A stretch of 64,000 bases of DNA from Ardenticatenaceae bacterium. GTDB taxonomy: Bacteria > Chloroflexota > Anaerolineae > Promineifilales > Promineifilaceae. Below the pieces are notes generated by a model. The model worked only from the letters and a program-made list of their open reading frames with translations. It made no database searches and was not told where the DNA came from. The translations under genes were made by a program, and so were the position numbers. This document shows, one piece after another, positions 7,914 to 16,513 of the stretch. Every line of letters begins with the position of its first letter. Position 1 is the stretch's first letter. Location: NCBI GenBank assembly GCA_020634215.1, contig JACKCD010000015.1, positions 47,462-111,461 of the forward strand, in the 5' to 3' direction.

Positions 7914-10169
7914 ATGGCAAAGCAATGGTGGTGGTTGGGCGTGGTGGGTTTTTTGCTGGCGGGGTGTGTGCAGGCGGCGCAGTCGCAGGGTGCGCCATCT
8001 GGTGGATGGGAGCGGTCTAATCCGGGGGCGGGTGGGGCGTTTAATGTGATTGGGGCGGGGCCAACAGGCATTCTGTTAGCGGGCAGTGATTTAAGCGGGG
8101 CGTACCGTTCGCTGGATGATGGGCAAAGTTGGCAGCCGATTGGGGCGGCCAACGGGCTGGTGTCGGTTCATATTGACAGTGTGGCCTTTGACCCGCAGGA
8201 TGAGAATATTTTGTACTTGGGGTCGTCGAATGGGATTTATCGCAGCGGCGACAAGGGGGAGACGGTGCAGCGGGTGCTGGAAGATGGGTATGTTCCGGCG
8301 ATGGTGATGGCTCCTAGCCAACCGGAAATTGGCTATGCTGCTGTGCAGATGCCGCCGTACTGGGAGTCGCTGGATGGGGAACTGTTTAAGACGACGGATC
8401 GGGGGGTGAGCTGGCAGCAGGTGAGTGTGGATTTGCCGGAGGAACTGCGGGTGGTGAAGCTGCTGGTGCGGCCGGATGATGCGGAGGTGGTGTATGTGCT
8501 GGGGGGGAAGGCGCGGTTTGCCTGTGGTGCATCGGCGTTGTACCGGAGTGAGGATGGGGGGGTGCATTGGGAGCGGGTGGCAACGGCCGTTAATCAAATC
8601 ATGGATGTCGCCATTTCCCCGGCCAACCCGGACATTCTTTACGCCACCAACTACGGCGACGTGTGGGACGAGGGGTACAACCCGTGCGTGGTGGATGATT
8701 TGGACGGGGGGAAGCTGTATCGCAGCGAGGATGGGGGGGATAGCTGGACGGCCGTTTCCAACCGCAACGGCTCACTCTGGCTGGGACACGACGACAGTGA
8801 CGTTGTACGGCTGATTGATTTGGACAACCAAGTGGCGTGGCGGCCGGAGCAAAGCGGGATTTGGGAGACGACCGATGGTGGGGCGACGTGGCAAAAGGTG
8901 AGCGGGGTGGAGGATTGGGACGATGGCTGGTGGGAGGGGGATTGGGTGTTTGGGGCGAATTTTGACGGGGCGGCGCATACGCTGGGGGAGGATTTGTCCG
9001 ATCCGTCGCGGCTGCTGTGGGCGGTGGGGCATTTGTTTCGGGTGGAGGAAAACGGCCGTTTTGTCACCCCCCTCTACACCGATGAAGTGGCTCCCGGTCA
9101 GTGGCGCAGCCGAGGGGCGGATAATGTGGTGATGTTTGATATTTCCATTAGCCCGGCCAACAGCGACGACATTTATTTGGGATATTATGATATTGGCTGT
9201 TGGCATAGCCCGAATGGAGGGGAAGGTTGGCAAAATTGCAACTATTATGAGGCGGGGGATTGGCCGAATGTAACGGCCGTTTTAGCGGATCCGTCTCGCG
9301 TGGGAGTGGTGTGGTCGGCGCAGGCTCCCGATACTGAAGACCCGTTTTTGCTGTTACGCAGCGATGATCACGGCCAAAATTGGGTGGAAGCGAATGCCGG
9401 GCTGCCTCAAGGCCCCATTTCCGGGCTGTCTGTGGACGGCCACAGTCCGGCTGACAACCGCACGCTGCTGGTGACGGCCGATCAAGATGTATATGGGAGC
9501 CGGGATGATGGCTGGCAGTGGGAGAAGCTGTTTGCATGTGGTGGCTGCTGGTTTACGGCCGTTGATCAGCACAACGGGCAGTTGGTTTATGCCGGGGGGC
9601 AGGCTGGGCTGTTTCGCTCGACGCAGGGGGGTGCGCCGGGAAGCTGGGAGGGGGTGGGGTTGCCGCAGTTTGTGGGGCGTGATGCGGGTACGCCCTGGTT
9701 TCCCGATGGTTGGGAGCCGTGGACGGGGGTTCACGCCATTCGCACGGATCCGGCGCAGGAGGGGTGGGTGTATGTGGCGGTTGATGCAGAGGGGGAAGCG
9801 TCGCCGGTGGGTGGGCTGTATCGTAGCCGGGATGCGGGGCAAAGCTGGGAGCTGCTGCTGGCGGATGGGTTTATGCGGGATGTAGCGATTTCACCCACTG
9901 ATCCGAATATTTTGTATGCCACGTCGTCGGGGTCGTTTTGCTGTGGCTCCCTTCCGGAGGGGTCGCATGGGGTGCTGCGGAGTGTGGATGGTGGGGTGAC
10001 GTGGACGGCCGTTAATGAGACGATGGCCTGGCCGTTTGCCCACCGCATTGCCCTAGTGCCGGATGATCCCGATTGGGTATGGGTGGGGTCGCCAGGGACG
10101 GGGTTTCAGCGGCGGTGGTTTGGGGAACAGCTACCGTGGTGGCGGCTGTTTTTGCCGCTGGTGCATTGA
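7914..10169 (+). CDS. Lipoprotein with BNR/sortilin-type beta-propeller repeats
   Basis: A 751-residue exported lipoprotein. The start at 7914 (after GAGGG) gives the signal peptide MAKQWWWLGVVGFLLAGC with a lipobox cysteine at about residue 18. The rest is built of repeats of the BNR/Asp-box type (S-x-D-x-G-x-S/T-W: SLDDGQSW, TTDRGVSW, SEDGGVHW, SEDGGDSW, TTDGGATW, SRDAGQSW, SVDGGVTW) alternating with segments such as SPANPDILYA, as in VPS10/sortilin-like and Ycf48-like propellers and some glycosidases. The C-terminus ends in LPLV-His, a hydrophobic tail often seen on Chloroflexota surface proteins. No glycosidase active site could be assigned. At least six AACGGCCGTT-type sites lie inside the gene. 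Confidence 0.85.
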   Translation: MAKQWWWLGVVGFLLAGCVQAAQSQGAPSGGWERSNPGAGGAFNVIGAGPTGILLAGSDLSGAYRSLDDGQSWQPIGAANGLVSVHIDSVAFDPQDENILYLGSSNGIYRSGDKGETVQRVLEDGYVPAMVMAPSQPEIGYAAVQMPPYWESLDGELFKTTDRGVSWQQVSVDLPEELRVVKLLVRPDDAEVVYVLGGKARFACGASALYRSEDGGVHWERVATAVNQIMDVAISPANPDILYATNYGDVWDEGYNPCVVDDLDGGKLYRSEDGGDSWTAVSNRNGSLWLGHDDSDVVRLIDLDNQVAWRPEQSGIWETTDGGATWQKVSGVEDWDDGWWEGDWVFGANFDGAAHTLGEDLSDPSRLLWAVGHLFRVEENGRFVTPLYTDEVAPGQWRSRGADNVVMFDISISPANSDDIYLGYYDIGCWHSPNGGEGWQNCNYYEAGDWPNVTAVLADPSRVGVVWSAQAPDTEDPFLLLRSDDHGQNWVEANAGLPQGPISGLSVDGHSPADNRTLLVTADQDVYGSRDDGWQWEKLFACGGCWFTAVDQHNGQLVYAGGQAGLFRSTQGGAPGSWEGVGLPQFVGRDAGTPWFPDGWEPWTGVHAIRTDPAQEGWVYVAVDAEGEASPVGGLYRSRDAGQSWELLLADGFMRDVAISPTDPNILYATSSGSFCCGSLPEGSHGVLRSVDGGVTWTAVNETMAWPFAHRIALVPDDPDWVWVGSPGTGFQRRWFGEQLPWWRLFLPLVH

Positions 10170-10338
10170 GGAAATTGGCGAAATGAACTGGCGGTGGCGG
10201 GTGTGGGGCTGTTGATTGTTGGTTGTCAGGGTGTGTGGGAGAAACGGCCGTTTTGCCACCGTTTGCCGATGCGTTTTGTGTGGGTGACGACGACAAACCC
10301 AGGCACATTTGACGTACCTTGAGCATGGAATTTTGCCG

Positions 10339-10385
10339 CAAAGCCGCAAAATCACCGCTTTTCTCTTTGTGACTTTGCGGCTTTG
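10339..10385. repeat. CAAAGCCGCAAA inverted repeat
   Basis: The 12-base arm CAAAGCCGCAAA and its exact complement TTTGCGGCTTTG are separated by a 23-base loop. It lies in the 264-base gap after the BNR lipoprotein, between convergent genes. A related repeat (CGCAAAGGCGCAAAG) is found at 60764. The rest of the gap shows no gene. Confidence 0.75.
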
Positions 10386-10433
10386 TACGAAATTTAGCCC
10401 ACCTAACGGTTGTCCTGTTCACTTGTTCCTGCT

Positions 10434-11033
10434 TTAGGGTGTTATTGGTTCATGGCTAGGTTTTGGCTCCTGTGGTTCGTTGGCCGATGGAATGGCTGTG
10501 ATGGTTGTTTGTGGATATTTGAACCGTGCGGTGTTCCCCTCTGTTTGGTTTGGACTATGGAGCAGAACAGTGGTACCGGCTTTGAGGTATCTGATTCTGT
10601 TTCTGCGCTTTCGCAATGCTTTAGATTTGCTGATGTGGGCTAATTCGGCGGCGGAAATCCAGATTCCCTGATTACCGCTGGGGGGCAGAGCGGTTGGAAT
10701 GGTGGCGCTGAGGTTGGTTAAGGGTGGTTCGGGGTTGTTATTGGACGAGGCTTGGGAGAGTGTCTGGGCTTCATCGGTGGCGCGGGAGGCCGTCTTGGGG
10801 TTAACGCAGCTTACTTTGATTTTGGTGGTGTTAATTGGGGCTACTTGTAGATCGTTGGTGAAGCACCTGACTTGAAGTTTGTTGCCGCCTTTGAGGATTT
10901 GTTGGGTTGGATGGGTGAATAACCCTTTGGCTCCCATGATGGAGAGGAAGAGGAACAGGAGGGTGGTGAGGGCGTAATACGGCCACTTTGATCTTCTGAC
11001 AGAGAGTTGGGACTGCTCTTGTTTTGTGTACAT
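10434..11033 (-). CDS. Membrane-anchored protein of unknown function, possibly truncated
   Basis: A 199-residue protein with one N-terminal membrane segment (YYALTTLLFLFLSIMGAKGLF, about residues 19-40), then a Ser/Asn/Pro-rich linker and the motif GNQGIWISAAELAH near residue 120. A similar GIW-S-AEL opening begins the catalytic part of some larger secreted Chloroflexota proteins of the polysaccharide-lyase type (recalled, not checked). Here it is followed by a basic, low-complexity tail (KSKALRKRRNRIRY), so the gene may be the N-terminal remnant of such a protein. The start at 11033 has a weak AAAGGT upstream. Confidence 0.45.
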   Translation of the reverse strand: MYTKQEQSQLSVRRSKWPYYALTTLLFLFLSIMGAKGLFTHPTQQILKGGNKLQVRCFTNDLQVAPINTTKIKVSCVNPKTASRATDEAQTLSQASSNNNPEPPLTNLSATIPTALPPSGNQGIWISAAELAHISKSKALRKRRNRIRYLKAGTTVLLHSPNQTEGNTARFKYPQTTITAIPSANEPQEPKPSHEPITP

Positions 11034-11390
11034 TTGGTTTACCTTTACATTTCTTGATCGTATCTATGCAGGTGTCATATCCGCGAAGGCGGGAATGACA
11101 GCCCTTTTTCGTTGCTTTTTAGGCAGACCTGTATAGTTACTCTTGATCTACGCTTTTGATGAAGTGGGATGCTCATCAAAGCTTTTTTACCGATACAATA
11201 CGTTGTAAACTTTGCGAGACTATACAAAAGTGGGGTGGAGGTGTATATGGGATAATGGCAATGGGGCTTATATCCTAGCTTGCACAAGCCAGGATTAAAA
11301 ACGTTACATGGAGAAGACAGGGGTTGATTGTCTTGCTTCCTCCGTGTGATTGCTTGTTTTGCGTACAGGAACTTCATTGTGAGGTGGATG
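11034..11390. other. Intergenic region with an orphan terminator-like hairpin
   Basis: The gap before the methyltransferase contains a fragment like a common dispersed repeat (GCGAAGGCGGGAATGACA near 11084). It also holds a hairpin GCTTTTGATGA...TCATCAAAGC followed by TTTTTT (11152-11189), oriented as a plus-strand terminator although no plus-strand gene lies upstream. This could be the relic of a deleted gene. No coding region was recognised. Confidence 0.5.
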
Positions 11391-12026
11391 ATGAATTGTT
11401 GTCAATGTCAGGGAATTGAGCAGGTATTTGATGATAAGCGGGCGCGGGAGGAGCTGGAGGAATATCGAAAGAAGGGGGTGAAGCGGACGACGCGGATGTT
11501 GTTGGGGGCGGTGGAAACGGCCGTTTCTCACCCCAACTCCCTGCTCGACATCGGCGGCGGCGTGGGTGGCATTCAGCACGCGCTGGCCGACAAGACGGAG
11601 CGCATTGTCAACGTAGATGCCTCGTCGGCCTATTTGGCCCTGGCGCAGGAAGAGGCGCGGCGGCTGGGGTATGCCGACAAGGTGGCGTACCGGCATGGCA
11701 ACTTTGTGGACATTGCCCCAGAGCTTGAGCCGGTGGATGTGGTGACGCTGGATCGGGTGATTTGCTGCTACCACGATATGGAAGGGCTGGTGTCGGCTTC
11801 GGTGGCGAAGGCAAAGCGGCTGTATGCGGTGGTGTATCCGCGTGATGTGTGGTGGCTGCGGCTGCTGCGGCCGTTGGCAACGTTTGGGCTGTGGGCGGCG
11901 CGGAATCCGTTTCGCATTTTTGTGCATTCGCAAACGGCCGTTGATGCCCTCATTCGTCAACAGGGGTTTCAGCAGCGTTACCGGGAAACGGCCGGCATGT
12001 GGCAAGTAGTTGTGTATCAGAAATAA
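11391..12026 (+). CDS. Class I SAM-dependent methyltransferase
   Basis: A Rossmann-fold methyltransferase of about 211 residues. Motif I is LLDIGGGVGGIQHAL, motif II ends in VNVDASSAYLALAQ, and VDVVTLDRVICCYHDME is motif IV. The N-terminus MNCCQCQGIEQVFDDKRAREELEEYRKKG is typical of a group related to magnesium-protoporphyrin O-methyltransferases. Here the enzyme has no pigment genes nearby, so the substrate is unknown. Start at 11391 is chosen for GAGG six bases upstream; the adjacent ATG at 11388 is equally possible. Two AACGGCCGTT sites are in frame and encode E-T-A-V and Q-T-A-V. Confidence 0.8.
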   Translation: MNCCQCQGIEQVFDDKRAREELEEYRKKGVKRTTRMLLGAVETAVSHPNSLLDIGGGVGGIQHALADKTERIVNVDASSAYLALAQEEARRLGYADKVAYRHGNFVDIAPELEPVDVVTLDRVICCYHDMEGLVSASVAKAKRLYAVVYPRDVWWLRLLRPLATFGLWAARNPFRIFVHSQTAVDALIRQQGFQQRYRETAGMWQVVVYQK

Positions 12027-12183
12027 ATGGGATGCAGATAAACGCGGAGTGATCATAGGCTGGCAGTTCATGACCCTAATTTTTATTCGCTGGTAGAGGG
12101 AACGGCCGTGCAGAACGGCCTGTATGATCTCCGCTGAGGGCTGTGCTTTCTTGATTCTGTTATGTACACCCCTCATATTATTG

Positions 12184-13518
12184 TTAACCAAGCGAACGAA
12201 TACACGACGGCCGTTTTGGAAAAAGGGCATTGAGCAAAACGGCCGTTTCTTCATTTCTGGGGTAACAATCGGCCCACATATGGCGCACCTCCGCCAGTGA
12301 ACGATGCCCCAGCAGCAGGTGCAAAAACGTTTGCTCCGGGAAAAACGCATCGCAGTCAAAATAATCGACCGGCGTATATCCGCCTACCGACAGCAATTGC
12401 CCCCGCTCAAACACCATTTCTACATGGCGACGATAAAAACTAAGGCGCAGCTTGCCCGAATAACCCGCCATCGCGCTGATTGCCAGGCGCGGGGCAAACA
12501 CCGGGGCAATGTGGCGCAAGAATGCCGCTACATCCGCCACCCGCACATACCACGCATACGGCGGTCGCCCTGTTCCCAACTGCTGATCGAGTGCTTCATA
12601 CAGAGGATGATTGCCCCCCAGCATAAAGTTGATTTGCTTAATTGGCTTTTCGTGGTCAACGTTTTGCTTGGTAGCCTCTTGTGGCATCACCCGTGTTACG
12701 AACAGCCCGATGTCGCGCAGCGAATGCCCTGCGGCTGCCACAATCTCACGCACGTTCACCTGCTCGCCAAACTGCTGATAGTTGACGTAGCCAGCCACTT
12801 CCCCGGCTGGCGTTTCGATCAACGCCAAATTAAACGCCATGGGAAAATCGCGCCGCACGACGAAGGCGGCGTACTGCCAAAAATCAAGCGAACGGGCGGC
12901 AGCAACCACGCCGCGCTGGCATTCAATTTCGTAGAGGGCATGAATGGTGGAGAGGTCGTCGGAAACGGCCGTTCGTAACCGATACACCTCCTCTGGTGCT
13001 GGGTTGGCCGGTTGCTGGGTGAAAAAAAACGGCCGTGAGCCATGCAGTTCCAGCGTCATCTCATAGCCAAACTGGCGATAATACCAGGGAATACCTGTAA
13101 TCGCCTGCATCAAATCCCCCCGCGCTGCGCTTTTAGCGTGCAGTGCCTGCATCTGCAGCCGCACCAGCCCCCGGCGGCGATAAGCTGGGTCAGTGGCAAT
13201 TAGCTCCGGTTGGCCGCAGCCAAATTTTACTCCCTCCACCATCCATCTGTTGCCAATCAGACACGCCGACGAAATGACACGTCCATCTTCATCCACCACT
13301 ACCGTAAAATCCGAAGCCCGCGTGGTGGGGTGTTCCCCCAGCATCAACGCCCGCACCCAATCCCCCAACCACAATTCCGGTTCATTCACCGGGTCTTGGC
13401 TATGTTGTTGAATGTTAAAAGCAGCAATCGCCTCTACATCCGCTTCCGTTGCCCAGCGCAGCAGCAATCCATCCTCTAACGCCTGCGGTAAAATCGATTG
13501 TTTCTCTTGCACCTGCAA
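12184..13518 (-). CDS. GNAT-family N-acetyltransferase, Eis-like
   Basis: A 444-residue protein with an N-terminal GNAT domain (LLLRWATEADVEAIAAFN..., acetyl-CoA loop region VATDPAYRRRGLVRLQM-like at about residues 107-120) and a second acyltransferase half. The C-terminal part resembles the sterol-carrier fold of Eis-type enzymes, which acetylate amines on aminoglycosides or proteins. Its true substrate is unknown. It is monocistronic. It ends close to a cluster of AACGGCCGTT-like sites (12206, 12237) that fall in the C-terminal codons (Lys-Arg-Pro and Glu-Thr-Ala-Val). Confidence 0.8.
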   Translation of the reverse strand: MQVQEKQSILPQALEDGLLLRWATEADVEAIAAFNIQQHSQDPVNEPELWLGDWVRALMLGEHPTTRASDFTVVVDEDGRVISSACLIGNRWMVEGVKFGCGQPELIATDPAYRRRGLVRLQMQALHAKSAARGDLMQAITGIPWYYRQFGYEMTLELHGSRPFFFTQQPANPAPEEVYRLRTAVSDDLSTIHALYEIECQRGVVAAARSLDFWQYAAFVVRRDFPMAFNLALIETPAGEVAGYVNYQQFGEQVNVREIVAAAGHSLRDIGLFVTRVMPQEATKQNVDHEKPIKQINFMLGGNHPLYEALDQQLGTGRPPYAWYVRVADVAAFLRHIAPVFAPRLAISAMAGYSGKLRLSFYRRHVEMVFERGQLLSVGGYTPVDYFDCDAFFPEQTFLHLLLGHRSLAEVRHMWADCYPRNEETAVLLNALFPKRPSCIRSLG

Positions 13519-13543
13519 ATTTCCTTTACTCTAATTCACCATG

Positions 13544-13572
13544 GGAGGGACGTATGCAATACGCCCCCTTCT
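13544..13572. repeat. Dispersed palindrome GTATGCAATACGCCCCCT, copy 1
   Basis: GGGACGTATGCAATACGCCCCCT here matches GGGCGTATGCAATACGCCCCCT at about 42917-42938 except for one or two bases. The core CGTATGCAATACG is nearly self-complementary. It is an intergenic repeat of unknown function. Confidence 0.75.
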
Positions 13573-13643
13573 AAACACGCCAATGCCCCCAAACAATCGT
13601 AGAACCAAGCAATATTAGAGATCAATAGAGTAATCTGCAAGCG

Positions 13644-13673
13644 TTATCCACTCTATTTGTCCTGTGCTAAAAT
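13644..13673 (+). promoter_or_regulatory. Possible sigma-70-type promoter of the S41-like gene
   Basis: TTATCC and TAAAAT are separated by 18 bases, 145 bases upstream of the lipoprotein start. It is judged only by resemblance to -35/-10 consensus elements. Confidence 0.35.
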
Positions 13674-13817
13674 CAGAACAGACAAAAATGTCGTAGCCGA
13701 AGACTCCAACCCTCGTTCTTCAAGGTAGCCAAAAACGAGCTTTGGTCTGGCAAGAGCCAGGTATGGAAGCATCGGCTACAAGTCAATATTATGTGGCCGA
13801 GGATGGTTGAGAGAAGC

Positions 13818-15080
13818 ATGGTGAAATCACAAAAACTGTTCAGTGTACTGCTTTTGCCCCTTTTTTTGCTGGGGTGCAGCCGCGCTCAAGATGCCAAGCC
13901 GATCACACCCAGCGTTAGCCCCGACATTGCTGGGCTGCAAGTGCGAACGCTGGAAGCCCTTTGGAACAAGATCAACGACAGCTATGTCTACGATGATTTT
14001 CACGGGCTGGATTGGGGTGGCGTGTTGGAAACGTATGAGCCGCTGGCAGCCACAGCCGAGGGAGAAGCGTTTGATGATCTGCTGCGCGAGGTCGTCGCGC
14101 CGCTGCCGGAAGAGTCGGTGGCGTTTCAAACGCGGCAGGAGCGCATTGAGCAGGCGGTGACGGCCACTGACACCAGCACCTATGAGGGAATTGGGGCGTT
14201 TGTGTCGGTACTGGCCGAGCCGGAGCCGCGAGTGGTGATTTTGTCGGTGATGCCGGGATCGCCGGCCGAAGCGGCTGGGATTCAAGCCCACGACAGCATT
14301 TTGGCGGTAGACGGCGAACCAGTGCGGGCAGACGAAGGGAATGACGTGATCCTGCGGGTGCGCGGGCCGGCCGCCACCGATGTAGTGCTGCAAGTTCGCA
14401 CGCCGCTGGCCGGCACCCGCGACGTAACGGTGACGCGAGGGCGGGTAGAGCGTAGTCAGCTTGTCACCCCGATCAAGGTCGAGGTTTTGCCGGGAACCAA
14501 GGTGGGGTATGTCGCTTTTCCCCCCTCCACCTATGAAGCCATCATGCAGGATTTAGTAACGGGGCTGCAACTGGCGTTTAATGAGGGCAGCATGACTTCG
14601 CTGATTCTGGATTTGCGGGCGGTTCATGCCAGCGACACCGATTGGCCGCTGGGTTCGATGTTGACGCTGTTTGCCAATGGCGACCTGGGGCAATTCTATT
14701 CCCGTGCTGAGCAAAACCCGCTGACGGTTGAGGGGCAAAATGTATTTGGTTCACAGGTCATTCCGCTGACGGTGCTGGTGGGGGAAAATACAACGGGGTT
14801 TGCCGAGGTGTTTGCGGCGGCGGTGCAGGATGCGGGGCGGGCCACGGTGGTGGGGGCACAAACGCCGGGTTCGGTGGAGATTATGGAGTCGTTTTTCTTG
14901 CCCAACGGGTCGCAGCTTTTTCTGACAACGACAACGTACCGCACGGCCACGGGGCGGGATGTTGGCCTGCTGGGAGTGGAGCCGGATGTCCTGGTGGCGG
15001 CGACGTGGGACAGTGTGTCGGCTGAGGTGGATGTGGTGCGGGAAACGGCCGTTAATCTCGCCAGCAACAACGGAGGATAA
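13818..15080 (+). CDS. S41-peptidase-like lipoprotein with PDZ domain, catalytic residues missing
   Basis: A 420-residue lipoprotein (MVKSQKLFSVLLLPLFLLGC, lipobox cysteine about residue 20). Its domain order is that of C-terminal processing peptidases: helical N-terminal cap, PDZ domain (VVILSVMPGSPAEAAGIQAHDSILAVDGEPV, about residues 140-175) and a tail-specific-protease core. In active S41 enzymes the nucleophile lies in T-A-S-A-S-E and the lysine in G-K-G. Here the matching segments read TTGFAEVFAAA and TPGSVEIM, so both Ser and Lys appear to be lost. It is probably a non-catalytic scaffold or peptide-binding protein. The next gene follows after 4 bases. Confidence 0.8.
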   Translation: MVKSQKLFSVLLLPLFLLGCSRAQDAKPITPSVSPDIAGLQVRTLEALWNKINDSYVYDDFHGLDWGGVLETYEPLAATAEGEAFDDLLREVVAPLPEESVAFQTRQERIEQAVTATDTSTYEGIGAFVSVLAEPEPRVVILSVMPGSPAEAAGIQAHDSILAVDGEPVRADEGNDVILRVRGPAATDVVLQVRTPLAGTRDVTVTRGRVERSQLVTPIKVEVLPGTKVGYVAFPPSTYEAIMQDLVTGLQLAFNEGSMTSLILDLRAVHASDTDWPLGSMLTLFANGDLGQFYSRAEQNPLTVEGQNVFGSQVIPLTVLVGENTTGFAEVFAAAVQDAGRATVVGAQTPGSVEIMESFFLPNGSQLFLTTTTYRTATGRDVGLLGVEPDVLVAATWDSVSAEVDVVRETAVNLASNNGG

Positions 15081-15084
15081 AGTC

Positions 15085-16407
15085 ATGGCTTTATGGGTCA
15101 AACAATCGTGGCTGCTGCTGTTGCTGCTCACCGGCTGCATCAGCGCCCCCAACTTTGTCAGCGGCGAACAAAGTCCGCTGCTCGCCTACTTTGAAAGCAA
15201 GGAAGGGCGCATCGCCTATGTTGGCATAGACGGCAATATTTATGTCAACGACCAAAGCGGAAGCAACGAACTGCAAGTGACCACCGATGCCAAGCTGCCG
15301 ACGCAAAATGACAATGGAGGCAGCTTCCGCTACTACCAATTCCCCACCTGGTCACGCGACAGCCAGCAGTTGGCTTTTGTTGGCTTGAACGCCACTACCC
15401 AGCAAACCGAGGATGCTACCTTGTACACGGCCAACATCGGTGATGGAAGTGCAGCCCCTACCCTGACCGCGATTTACAACCATCCGACGCGGGTTCCGTT
15501 TTATCTCTATTGGTCGCCTGACGATGAAAACGTGACCTTTCTTTCTAGTGCCTCCAATTCCCAAATGATGCTGCAAATGGCGGCAACCAACGGCGAACGC
15601 ACGCAGGTATTGGACATTGGACAGCCCCTCTACTGGAGTTGGGCACCGGATGGACAACAATTATTGATGCACATTGATGGTGCCACAGGGTTGGAACGGC
15701 TGTCGTTTTTGACCGTGAGTGGCAACGTCGTTGAGCAAGGGCTGTCCTATGGACAAACCCGGTTTCAAGCTCCGGCCTGGTCGCCCGATGGCAGCCGCAT
15801 TTTGCTGGCGGGGGAGACAGACACGGCAGAAAGGGGGATTTTGCTGACCGACAATGAGGGGCGACTGCAAGAGGTTGTAGAGCCGCTAGAGGAAAACCAG
15901 GTCATTGCCTTTGGCTGGGCACCCACTAGCGACCAGTTTGCCTATATTAGCACCAGCAATCCAGAGGCGGGGCTGATTGGGCAGTTGGTAGTGCAGAGTA
16001 TAGGCGAGAATACCGAACGTCTCACCATAGATGAACCTGTCGCCGCCTTTTTCTGGGCACCTGACGGCAACCAGCTTGCCTATTTTGTGCCGCAGCAGCC
16101 AGAGCAACAATCTTCGTCAAGCGGTGAAACACAGCCGCTGGTGCTATCGCTGCGACTGCTGGAAGTGAGCAGTGGGCGGAAAACAACGCTAACAACGTTT
16201 CAACCCACGCCAACGTTTGTCAATATGATTGCCTTCTTTGACCAATACCAGCAGTCAGCCACGATTTGGTCACCAGACAGTAAGAATTTGGTGGTCAGCG
16301 GTTTTTATCAGTCGCCTAACCCGGAAATTTTGATTGTTCCCACGGAAAGCAACTTACAGCCCCGCGCCCTTAGCAATGGGCTGATAGCGTTTTGGTCGTG
16401 GCGGTGA
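15085..16407 (+). CDS. Lipoprotein with TolB/WD40-like beta-propeller repeats
   Basis: A 440-residue exported lipoprotein with signal MALWVKQSWLLLLLLTGC (cysteine about residue 18). The body has repeated propeller blades with the PD40/TolB pattern W-S-P-D-x-x (YWSPDDENVTFLS, SWAPDGQQLLMHI, AWSPDGSRILLAG, FFWAPDGNQLAYF, IWSPDSKNLVVSG). Such proteins usually act as binding scaffolds outside the membrane. The start at 15085 is supported by GGAGG 9 bases upstream and leaves only 4 bases after the S41-like gene, so the two form an operon and may work together at the cell surface. Confidence 0.85.
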   Translation: MALWVKQSWLLLLLLTGCISAPNFVSGEQSPLLAYFESKEGRIAYVGIDGNIYVNDQSGSNELQVTTDAKLPTQNDNGGSFRYYQFPTWSRDSQQLAFVGLNATTQQTEDATLYTANIGDGSAAPTLTAIYNHPTRVPFYLYWSPDDENVTFLSSASNSQMMLQMAATNGERTQVLDIGQPLYWSWAPDGQQLLMHIDGATGLERLSFLTVSGNVVEQGLSYGQTRFQAPAWSPDGSRILLAGETDTAERGILLTDNEGRLQEVVEPLEENQVIAFGWAPTSDQFAYISTSNPEAGLIGQLVVQSIGENTERLTIDEPVAAFFWAPDGNQLAYFVPQQPEQQSSSSGETQPLVLSLRLLEVSSGRKTTLTTFQPTPTFVNMIAFFDQYQQSATIWSPDSKNLVVSGFYQSPNPEILIVPTESNLQPRALSNGLIAFWSWR

Positions 16408-16409
16408 GC

Positions 16410-16475
16410 GGCATTCGGTAATGTCGTTTCACGACCGCTTTGCGTGCGGTAATCAGTAACCGGTGTTCGGTAAGG
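16410..16475. repeat. CGGTAAT/CAGTAAC repeat with 15-base shared element
   Basis: A degenerate copy of the GTAATCA heptamer family. It includes TGTCGTTTCACGACC (16422-16436), the inverse of the element at 4136-4150, showing that the two blocks share a common ancestor. Confidence 0.7.
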
Positions 16476-16480
16476 ATCAA

Positions 16481-16506
16481 AAAAGCGTGGCCGTGACCAC
16501 GCTTTT
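16481..16506. terminator. Bidirectional terminator between convergent genes
   Basis: AAAAGCGTGG and CCACGCTTTT form a 10-base stem with a 6-base loop. T-runs occur on both strands: TTTTTTGATC on the minus side and GGCTTTTTT on the plus side. It serves both the propeller lipoprotein and the FtsH-like gene. Confidence 0.85.
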
Positions 16507-16513
16507 GGCTTTT

